Source: Ptychodera flava | Taxonomy: Eukaryota; Hemichordata; Enteropneusta; Ptychoderidae | Assembly (NCBI RefSeq): GCF_041260155.1 | Contig: NC_091935.1 | Coordinates: 2,894,001 to 2,958,000, forward strand | Direction of reading: 5' to 3' | DNA: 64,000 bases | Shown: piece after piece, positions 49,601-61,600 of the stretch | How positions within the stretch are numbered: the first letter of the stretch is position 1 | How the letters are laid out: every line of letters begins with the position of its first letter | The notes under the pieces: model-generated | What the model was told of the DNA's origin: nothing | Database searches by the model: none | What the model saw: only the letters and a program-made list of their open reading frames with translations | Position numbers and translations under genes: made by a program

Positions 49601-52600
49601 AAAAATAAGGGTTCACAGGTCAAAATGTGGCACTTCAGAAACAAATTACCTAAATTCTACTGATTTTGAAATGGCCGCTATCCTTGTTGATTTCAAAAAA
49701 ATTGAAATTTTTGATTTTCACATAATGAAGACTATGAAAAGTTCATTAATTTTACTCCTCAAGCGTCAAGATGAGTATACACAAGCATCGTACATGCAAA
49801 GTATTGTGAACATTTTAGTGTTGGCATATCTGCCCTTGAGGTGTATTCCTACACCCCAAAGGATGATATATTTCCAGGCTATTATCTGTATCTGTACATC
49901 AGAAATCTCGACACAAAAGCTGCCTGTCTCGAGTTAAAATGTGCCTGGGGCACAGATATTTGGACTCTCTCACTTTTACAACACGTTTTCGGTTTACCAC
50001 TCGTGGGAGCTCATTTTGAAGCTTATGGAGTAAAAATTTTTCATCTACCTACAGTATTTTTGTAAAAATTGAAATTTTGCTCCCCATATAGCTCACACAG
50101 GAATGGCAGCCATTTTGCAGTTGAAATGTGGGTAAATTTTGGGTATATAATATGTTTCTCTAGTGAAAGTTTTGAATGGTTACCCCCGATTTATTGAAAA
50201 CGGAATGGTTTAAAGTTTCCTTGAGAAGGTTTGGTCAAAAGTTTAAGTCCTTCGATGTTGAGGTGCAAAGTAACTTTATAGCAAAGTGTATAAATCAACA
50301 CAACCATGTATGGACCAAACAAATTTGTGTAACGTTGTACAGATTGATCAGTTTTGTTGGTGGTTGTATGATGTGACCAGTTTTGTTGGTTTTTTGGCTG
50401 TGATTTAATGTAGTTAATGTGATTTAGTAGCAAGATTTAATCCATGAATTTCATATTTAATTCAAACATAAATGGTCTTCCGTTTCAGACCCCCCAGCCA
50501 GAAGAAAATTATTAGTATTCCCTATCATACTGGGTCACTGGTTTCTGAAATAAGGTAAGTCTAGCCTGAAAATTTATAATGAAAATGTATAGTTATTCTT
50601 TTATAGGTATCAATGGAATGTACAGTAACTGCACACAATAGGTCATAATTCCCTGATATTTGTTACAATGAAGGTTACTCATGATGTTTCTGAAAAAAAT
50701 ATTCTTGACATGTTTCAATGTGAAATTGCTCTGTTAATGCTCAAAACAACACTCACTTGTGAATTTTTTCATACAATGCTGCTGAATTTACAAATCTTTT
50801 GGGTACTTCATTACATTTTTGATGTTCTAGCCTGTACTATTTCTTGATAATCAGATTGTTTTTGATATGCTTGCATTTTCATAAAACGTTTGAATATTAT
50901 TTGCAATCTGATATATGAATAAATAATAGTTGGGAAGTCATTTAAATGTTAATGTGCGATTTCAATATCTTGTTGCTTTTTGTTCAGATATGTACCAGTC
51001 CCATACCTGCCAATGTCATAAACTTGTTGCCTGTTTTGATTGCTTAAAGGGCCAGTAGTTGTTGCTTTTGATGATTTTTTGACTATTTTAAAGTCAACTC
51101 CAGTTTATTATACTGCTTCCATAAGCATGTCAAGCTTGTCAACCCAGCCTGTATATGACTGCATTGTTATTGTTGATAAGTGAATTCTTGGCTGAACTAG
51201 AATTCAGATTTATACAATAACAGTGCATTTTACACCTACATTTATGGACTTTGTATTGGCAATCTAAATAGTGTGTCAACATGCTCACTGGCCTTTCAAC
51301 ACTCTACCAGCCATAGTTTCTGTTTATTTTATCATGCCTTTTCAAATAACTAGATAATCAAATTCCAGCCTGCTTTGAAGGTATACATATGCACACATTG
51401 CGAAAATTAAAAATCACTCCAAATTGCAATCTTAGAAGTGTAACAGAGATGGAGGGAGATGAATATGATTTGTAGTTATCAAAGTGATGCAGTATTGTCT
51501 GTTTAATGATCTATGGTCTTCAAAATCAATTGATAACTTGATCAGTACTCATTTAGAAAATATAGAATTAATTTTAAATGTGTGTTTTATTGACAGTGCA
51601 ATGAGGTTAGCGTATCTGCAGAGCGGAGGTAATGATCCGGTAGTGTTGGCTCAAATGCATGATATGCAAGCTGAAGCTCAGATGTTGGAAGACATTGCCA
51701 AGAGTAAAGTCAAGAAAAAAAAGAAACCTAAAGAAAATGGTGAGATTATTCAGATAGAAAGATTTTGAAGATTTAAAAAAATGTAAACTTCAAGTTTCAG
51801 ATGTAAGAAATAAAGGTCATGTTTTAAAGCATATTTTTACTAAGACTACAGTCCCTGCAAAGAATGGGACAATACTTACTTTTTATGATATTTCACTACT
51901 ATTCTCTTTTGCTCTTTAAAACTTACATTTTGTGATTCTTTACTTAAATTGTATTGCAATGTATAAGTTTTGCCAATACTATACACTTTGTACAATCTGG
52001 AGTGAAGTGAATTCAGTAGACAGCAATAAAATTGGACATCACACACACACAGGCTGTGTTGACAAGTTGAATACCAGGTATTTTGACGCGCATTTTCAGT
52101 GAGTCTTAGGCATAACCAAGATCAGCACCATTTAGACAAGTTAGTCCCATGTTCGTTTTTTGTCATTTTAATTCTTAAAAGATAATGGATTCAATGCCCA
52201 AGTGATGATGTTAGAGTTGGAAAACCAGAGACTGCAAGAAGAAATACTGTATCAACAGAATAAACGAAAACGACAGCAGGAACTAGATTATGGTAAGTGT
52301 CAGCCAACAATATCAGTCAGCCATTAAATTTCTCATTTCATGTTTATTGTTATGGAATGATATGAAGTTTAGGATTTTCAACGTGTTTTGTCTTTCTATA
52401 CCTTACAACCACCAGTTAATCACAAATACACACCCATCCAATAGAAACAACTGTCCTTAAAAATTTTATTTCCAATCATAGAAGTTGTCTCATAGTGGGA
52501 TTTTTGCCATTGTAATTGGGCATGCATATTAAAATTTCCATAAATCTAACATGTAGATTTCATGCATATCTTTTTTAGAGAGAAAACTGCAATTTGGAAC

Positions 52601-55600
52601 CAGATACATTGTTATCTCTGTCATGCATCCAGAGTTAACAAGATGATGGCTGTTTTTGTCGAATTCAATGAGGAAAAAGTTCTGCTGCAGAAAGAAGCAT
52701 ACTCCTAAATTTCTTTTTTTTTCTTGTTTCTTTCATGTTTCTCATTGCAGAAGAAAGCATGAGGAGAATGCGGGAACTTCAAGAAGACTTAGCAAGACTT
52801 CGCAAGGAATTGAAACAGAAGCCTGAAGAAAAACCATCAGCTGAATTAGCTCCAATGTTTCCAATGCCATATTCAGGGTATGAGCAAGGCCCACCTCCTC
52901 CTCCTCCTCAATATCCTCCCCCTCCTCCCCAAATGCCTGTTGCTTACCCACCACCGCTGTCGCCAAGACAACCAGGGTATGAAACTGAGCCACCCCCAAA
53001 TATTGTTATTGTCAATTCTCCGTACGGGGCAGCACCGCCTCTTCTGTATTTCTGATGAGAATTTCACATCACTGGTGTTTCAGGCAGTCTTGTCAGCTTG
53101 AGGTATGCGTACTTAACCCACCTTGATAATGTTTGAACTTTGAACTCTACAATATGTCCATTGTATCATAGACGTAACGTAATTCAGGTAAGGACAGGCA
53201 TATATGAGTGTAAAAGTTCACTACATTCTAAATTATTATTTATAGACGTATGCACATTGATGCACCTTTGAAGGGCTATATCTGAATATATAAAATATCC
53301 TCATGGAATTTGCACAAAATGAAGTATATTACTACTACTACAGTTTCATGACTCTGGGACTGAGCATGACAGTAGTTGCACACATGACAGTACAGTAAAC
53401 AGCACATGGCATGACACAACTAATACTGCATGTCTTACTTTAACCTGTCAGTGTTATAAATATGCTAGCAAATCTTGTCAAAGTTCATTTAGAAATCAAT
53501 GAGTATAATATAAGTAGCTTTTAATGCTTTAATTTGTAGATAGATTTGTTGCCAATCCTGTTATATTTTTGTATAAAAATGTTTTGTCATTATTTGTGAA
53601 AACTTATAAATGCAGCAAATTACTGTCAATGGTTTGCTGGTTTGTTGTAAGATAATCATGTTGCCAGTTATTTTGATTCATCAGGAAAAACATGTTTGTT
53701 TTAATTTAATTTAATTGAATTAGTTTATTCTTATACTTTCCACAAGTTATTTGATACAAGTTTTAAAATCTCTGTATATAGAAATTATACGCAGTGTATA
53801 TCATTTCTTCTGATTTACATTTTATAGAGCTCTCTATAGCAAGACTAATTTACATTTGTATTGAAAAAATAAGAAAATTTTTGTCATAAATATTGAGACA
53901 AATTTATTTCCATTATCAAAGTTTATCACTGTTGAGGAAGAGGATGCTATTTAAATGGTAGAAGCAGCCCAAAAATTCTAACCAACTGAAAAAATTAAGT
54001 AAAAAGCTAAAAATAGGGAAAAAAGGTTAGACTTAACAGTAAGATCATGCTTGAAAAGCAAATTAAAGAAAAATATTGTGTGATATTATTTTGGCGACCT
54101 CAACTATTACATTCTGTTGTGCAGTGGGGGGTTGAAACCCACATCCAAAAAATTTGCTAATGAGAATTGCTTCTTCTGTCACCATAGCAACCTCTTCGGA
54201 GAGAGATAGAGAGCATATCAGTTTGCCTGTGATCATGTGTCTTATCATCATTTTACAAATAATAAAGTCAATATGTATTTCATGTGCGTTTTTCTCTGAG
54301 TATGTGTGTCTGTCAGAAATACTGCCGCTGTCATCTGTGCTAACTCTAGTCATCGGTGACGACCCTGTCACTGCCTCTAATATTGACATCTGCCTGATGC
54401 ATCAGTGATTACTTTTTATTTCTCTGATCCAATGCTATCATTGACCGAATGAAATTACAGCATTCTATAGGAATATCTACAGAACAGGGGACACTCATGT
54501 TTACCAGTACAGCATGTCTGACGCCATAATTGTACATCTCCCACCACTAACCAAATTAGCGTAGAGTACTTGATATTTTGGGGAATAATTCTTGCTGAAG
54601 TGAGATATGCTGATCATTTCAGTAAGCTATTAACAAGGTTGAAATCTGGGAATGCTGTGGGAGTCAGGATAATCTCTCCAATTGCACTAGTCTATCATCC
54701 AATACCTGTATTTCCATATTTGGTAATCATCCACTTATCCAATCAGTTACAGATGCCACAAATCTGACAGTCGTAGTAAATGCCATTTCAATAATAACTG
54801 TTACTCCATAAATGCTAGTGACCAAAATTGGCCTCCTTTTCTGAGACAGTGACCTCGTCTTAAAGAGGACACAATAGTACACAGTAACAAAATTGATGAA
54901 AGAGAGAAAAGAATTTCAAAGGCAAATTGATTCTATCACCAAGCTATTTTTCTCAGTAATGGAAAAATAATTTCCGTTTTTGGTTTGAAATGAAGCCATT
55001 GTAGATCTACTATAATGAAGCAAAAGATCCTAAACCATAGGTGGTATGATGCTAATAGCAATTTGATTCAAGGATTGAAAGAGTTTTTCCAAAGAAAAAA
55101 TTGCATTTCTCATACAGTCATTGCAGCTGAGACTTCATGTTAGAACAGATGTCAACAATCTCTTTCCCTTCGTTTTAATCCTGTCTTGGAATTTCCAACC
55201 AGTCGACCGTTAAGCAACAAGGATGTTTTGTGGGAGAGGATTTTTGCAAAAAAAGTACATCAAAATGTTGACATTCGATTCATTTTCTTCCTCGAAATAT
55301 CTGTTGTGTTGTCCTTCACTGCTTTTAGACATTGTGTTGACCTTACAATGTAGACCATTTATCCAAAGTTTAATGAACACACTGATGAGAAAAATATGAA
55401 ACAGAGTTAAGCACTCTCTAAAAAAGAAATTTGGTTATTTTCAAAGTCAACTAAAAATTTTGCAAATAGTATTAAACATCAGTCCATCACAGATGCGAGA
55501 CCACAACAACTAGTTTTACTGCTCACACATTAATCTGTCACTCTATCAGTGAAATATTGCTTGAGATTGGGTGTGGGACGTTCAGGCCCATTAGTTAGCA

Positions 55601-58600
55601 CTCTTTCAGCTATTTAAAAAAATGGGGGAGGGGAGTGATTGTTTGGAAAAGGATCCATAGAATCATGGATCGGAGATGTACAATAAAGTCATTAGGCACA
55701 GCGGAGTGAAGCTTACTGGAACAATGGGTATTCTTACCTGTTCTGTGATATGTTTTGATATGTAATATCCTGAGCTTTGTGCTGTCTAGATGTGGCCAAA
55801 GTAACGTCACATTGTTAGTTGAGAATGCATTTTTGGAACACAGATACAAATTGGCATTTGATATTGACCTTTGACCCAATTGGACCAGTTGACAGCCCAC
55901 TGAAACTTTTTTGGGTGCCTTTTATATAAATTGAATGGTAGGTATGCACTTTAGAAAATCTTTTGTTGTCCAGGTTCAGCCGATATGAAAACAGAATAAT
56001 AAGCATATCAAGTGGACTGAAAGGGACACACTAAATCTTGATGAGTGTTTGGAAAAGAACAAAAGAGACACATCTGACCTCGGTGATTTCACCGCACAAA
56101 ACCTTGAATTGTTGCTAGGAGAAAGGCCTGTCACAGTCGCTTATGTCGTCGTGGTGATATGGCAACCTAGCAATGTGAGAGAGACACAATGGCCATTATG
56201 GGTTGTAAATAAAACCCTCTGGAACCAATTTTGGCACAGCTCACCAGTAAATATGTCACAAGAACAAACGAATGGTCAAGTCATTAGTGAAGGAATAATC
56301 CGCTTTGATCCTGTTTGACCTTTATGGATCAACAAATGAAATAACATTGTTCATTCATGACAAATATAAAATCTTGTCAATAGTACCGGTTTGCCGTGTC
56401 AGACCATCAACAACTAAAGTTTTCACAAATTTCGTAACTTTTTGAAATGTTGGAATTTTTGTTTCCAGGTCAGGATTTCTCGTGTTCTTTGATTTCATTA
56501 CGGGTTTAGAACAAGGTGCCAAGATTCTACGTCTGATCACTGCTCAGTGGGAAAAGGAAAATGAGCTTGGTGACCCCACGACATTCCCTGTGACCTATTG
56601 CAATAGCTCAGGTCATCCACAGTATGGCGGCTTTGCCTCTGCTACCGTAGCAACAAGACAACAAGTACCAAAGTAGGTGAAACTTTCATACTGTACAAAT
56701 TATTTTTGAATAAATCAATTTAAGGGCCAGGAGCTGTAACTTCTAATGGCCTTTTTTACTGTTGTTGTCTTTAACCATTTGAGTGCTGTAATTTTTCCCA
56801 CCTAAATTTTAGTGCAACATTTTACCAATGTTTAAGTTTTCTGTAATTGTTTTGATAATTTTGGACTAAAGGACATACTTTTGATTGGCATCAGTTTTTA
56901 TCAAAATTTTGGGAAAATCTGATAACAAGTTGTCTGCATCTGAAAAAATTATCTGCATTATATTTTTTGAAGGTGACAAAACTTGACTTTGGCACTCAAA
57001 GGGTTAATGGCAACAACAGTCTGCCTGCTCTTCTCCCTAGAGCATTTTGAGATACACAGTATTCATCTTGTCAGCTCAGCCTGTAAGTTTAAAGATAGAT
57101 TTATTTCAGTACTGTTGGCCCTTGGCAAATAAGACTTAGTACAAAACAACTTACAGCAATATAGCTTGTTCCTGTGTCATATCAGCATGAGTGTCATTTA
57201 TGGTGTGCTGGACACTCTACTTGAATTTTAAATATTAGAAAATTTTAGGTAACTTGTTTCTCTGGTACCAGAATTTGCATGGTGACCTCTGATTTTTATG
57301 CTTAATTTTGAAATTAATTGAATTAATTTTGAAAGAGAAATGTTAAGAGTTTCCTTCTGGAAATTTGAGCAAAAATTTAAGTCTTTCACTTTTAAGGTGC
57401 ATATTACCTTAAAAACATTTATCTACAATAATACTAAAAGGCTGAGTTGAAAATAGAACGCTGACATGTTGAAAGGAATAGAACAAGATTAGGTTAATTG
57501 TATTTTAGAAAACAATACTGGAAAATTTATATCTGAGATGTTTCTTTCTTGTTCTTGTCACTTGAAACTGATTTACTCATCAAAACATTTCTCACCAGCG
57601 CCAAACCTGAGCCAACTACTGCAGTTGTAGTGGAGGTGCAGCTATCAAACCAGCCTCATGACAGTCGGAGCCTTATATCAAGATGTTGGGGCAAGCTACC
57701 TCTGTTTGATGAGCAAATCCGAGTACTAACAGGAAGATGGAAGTCACCACTCCGTGTTACTCCAGTCCGTCCAGATATATCCTTTGATGCACTTGGAAGT
57801 GTTCCACAGGTATTGTATGAATTTCAAAAACTTTTGATAACAAACCGTGGTTTACATTACAATTATAGTATTTAAAAATAACTATGCCATTTAGGTTCTA
57901 TTTAATAATAATTTTAGCATGTGACATTTTGATGAATGTGTGGTTTCTAATTCCTAAAAATATGTTTAAAATTCTAGATCAAAATGGCTAACAACAGAAA
58001 GTGTAATATTGGGTGCAGTGAGAGAGAGAGAGAGAGAAAGAGAGAGAGCAAGTACATTGTCAAAGTTATTTCGATGGACTTTGTAAATCTGTTCATTCAT
58101 AATGATTTTTTACAACGCCACCCCATTGGCAGAGCACCATGAAATGAACCATCTCACAAAGCTTGCAAGCACATGTACATACAAACCCCATTTACAAAGC
58201 AAATTTTTTATCATCTCAGTTATGGTTTGAACCACAGTGATTTCCTCTCCAATCGAGTGTAAGAAAACTCACACTATCAAACTAATGACTTTTGAACCAT
58301 GACACAAACCAGTCATATTTGAAGGGAATAATACTCATAATATTTGACAATTTTTGTATTAGTTGTGTTCATATTAGAAAACAGATAAATGCTTTTCCCT
58401 ACATTATGTTAAACTACAAAATACCGCACTAGCCTTACAACAAGTATCATAATACATTGTGTATAATATGTAACATTGCAGTTGAGAAATGAATTTAAAT
58501 CTTGACCAGTGTATACATGTCAGCAGTAAAAGTGGACATTATACATTAACTGTACAGGCTGTGTTTACAAGTTGAATGCTAGATTTTGACACTAGAACAA

Positions 58601-61600
58601 GAAACCGTGTCATACAAACCCAACAAAAAGCTTGTGAATATAATATCAAAAGCTACAACTGATGTACCTCTGAAATGAAAACAAGGCCACCAAAATACAT
58701 TTTATAAACAAGAGAAACTGCCCTTTTCTCACAGTATTAATGTAATCCCTTCACAGCTTGGGACTGCTGAGATATATTACCGTGTTGTGGATTGGAGGGA
58801 TGCACCAAGAGAAGGGTCTTTACCTGTAAGTGTTGGCAATGCCCAACACTATAATTTTGCACCAATGGTAAGTACAGTGTTTTGTCAATCATTATAAACA
58901 AGTAGTGTTGACCAAATTTCATTCCAACTTGTCACGAGGGTACTGTTCTGTCCAGAAAATATGCACTTATGAGTCAAATATGGCTGCTTGACAGTACATG
59001 ATGTATAATTTAGTCAATGATTTATTTTCTATGTCTATCCAGAGACATGCATTGTCGGTAAACCCTTTTAGAGCCAAAGTCAATTTTTGTTGTCTCTATA
59101 ATTTATCATGCTAACAGTTTTTTATAGATCGAGACAACTTTTCTTCAGATTTTTGCAAAAGTTTTGATTAAAATCTACAACAAAAGAAAAATTATGTCCA
59201 TTTAGTCCAAGATTGTTAAAGAAATAACAGAAAAATTCATATAAATTTCACTAAAATTTAAGTGGGAAAAATTAAAGTTCTCAAAGGGTTAATCAGCCAT
59301 ATTCAAGGATGAGCAAATCATACCTCTATTACTCAGTTATCTCCTTTCCAGAATCAATGCAAGCCCAACTGTCTCTATGACCATACATTTTCATGCCTTG
59401 CAATACAATCATTGACCATATGTCTATAAATGCATTGGTACATGACAATGGTGCAGCAGACGCCTCAGGGACAGATATTTGAACTCTCAAATTTTTCTTT
59501 TCTTTTCTGATCTACCACTTGTTGAGGCTCATTTTAAAGCTGTAGGAGTATGAACATTTTTCACTGTTGAAAATTGAATTTTTCCCCATAGAATTTACAC
59601 TCGGTTTGTAGCCATTTTGAATTTCAAATCTCAGTAAATATTTGGTAATGTGTCCCTGTATTAACAACCTTTGCATGGTGACCCCTGGTTTTTATTCTTG
59701 ATTTGGTAACAGTATAGTTGAAAGTTTCATTAAAGAAAGTTTGAACAAAGTTTAAGCCTTTCACTTTCAAGGTGCATACTGTGTACCCTGATGGCAATTT
59801 ATGGGTCTGTGCAAAAAACAAAAAAAAATTCATTTCGTTCACATGATATTGCCATTATATATTTTCTAAATTTATCTCAGGTGATTGAGTTGTGACAACA
59901 TAACATAACTAAGACATCGTTCTTTTTATTCTTTGTGATATGTATAGCCGTATGAAACTGGATACGGAGGAGGAATGACCTACCAGGGAGGAGCAGGAGG
60001 GTATATGGGTGGGGGAGGACCCTATTACGGAGGAGGAGGTGGCCAGCCCTATGCAGGTGGTGGCCAGGTTGGTCCCTATACTGGGGGAGGGCAACCTTAC
60101 ATGGGTGGGGGTGTACCTCCCCAACCAACCTCACCGCCACCAAGGTGAGCCTTACTCATTCTACTGCATGTGTTGTGCTCAGAGAAAAAACAAATCCCAG
60201 CTACAGATTTCATTGTTATTTTATCCTGTTGAAAATAATGTGCGTTTACAGCAGTGTGACCTTTTGTGTGTCCTTTCTGTGAAAAAAAATTCTCCCGAAA
60301 TATTTTCCATCAAAAATTAACACCACAGTTATCATACTATTATAAATGATGTTACAAAGCCCTTGCAAACTTTCCATTCTCTAAAAGAAAAATTGCGATG
60401 GAGAGTTTAGTTTGAATAAAAAATATGGGGAAAGTGCAAAGAAATCAATGATATGAGTGTTTATGAATTGAAAATGTAATTAGGAGGAAAGTTGTAATGA
60501 AATGACAAGATGAAATAACATTTGATCTATTTATCTGGGATTTGTTCAAACTCTTAATAAATTTTCTAAGAAATCATGGCTTTAATGTAAATATTTACCA
60601 GCACTGATGAAATGTCAGTGAAGTTTTTACTGTGTTTTCACTGACAGATCATCAGTTTACATATTTATATGAATTGTAGTTTAATTTACGTGTGACTGGC
60701 AGCATAACAATCAAAAGAAATTATCTCCCAATCTTATTCATTACGATTTGAAAATAAATCTAGTTTGTTGACATTGCTGTTTCTAAAAACAGACTTGTCT
60801 CTTACACAGACTTGGTACAAAATTACTGTGTCATACTGACAGTCACATTACAAAACCAAGCAAAACACATTGTCAGGCCATTTAAAATTGTATTTTGTTT
60901 CTCGTCTGACCGCACGGCACATTTCAAACCAATTTCATTTTTCAGTCTTAATTTTGGATACACAACTTCACTATATGAAAGTATGACAGATAAAATAAAG
61001 AAATTAATGTTATGTTATAAGATCTGCACAATAATAACATAAATCAGATCGTAGGAATGAGAAACAAAAGAACATTTTTAGTTGGCCACTCTGGAATTTA
61101 ATGTAATTTCAGTTTGTATCTTTTATCAAAAAAAGGAGCAATAAATTTTTGATTTGATAATGAAATAAAGTGTTTCCAGTCTTTTATTTCAAGAGAGGCC
61201 AAATAAAAAATTCTTTTGTTTTAGCGGTGACCACAAGACTTTGGTTACAGTGATGTATTTGTCAAGTAGAAACGTTGCATTAAGGAAAAACATTCCACAG
61301 TCAAGTATTAAAAGCATATATTAAAAACAAGAATCACTTAGATTTTTCAAATAAAGATATCAGCATCATAAATTATAAAAGAAAGTTATGTGAGAGTTTT
61401 TATTAAAAACACAAATGAGCATCCTTTGCCTAACATTTGGCACTTTCCATATAAATGAATTTGTCAATCTCAAATTAGAAATCTAAATATTTTAAAGTGT
61501 ACCGTATGGCAAGTAAAACTCTCTACGGTAATTTGCTCAAGACATGTGCCCTGACCCCATATATTTCCTTGGCATTCTGTAATTTGATCAAATAACTTGG

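Noticed and set aside
54063-54389. 108-codon minus-strand frame inside CCDC17 intron 9
   Set aside because: No recognisable domain and it overlaps an equally open plus-strand frame; probably chance.
56049-56318. 89-codon plus-strand frame just before CCDC17 exon 10
   Set aside because: Not similar to CCDC17 at this point of the protein. Direct joining of exon 9 to exon 10 keeps phase without it.
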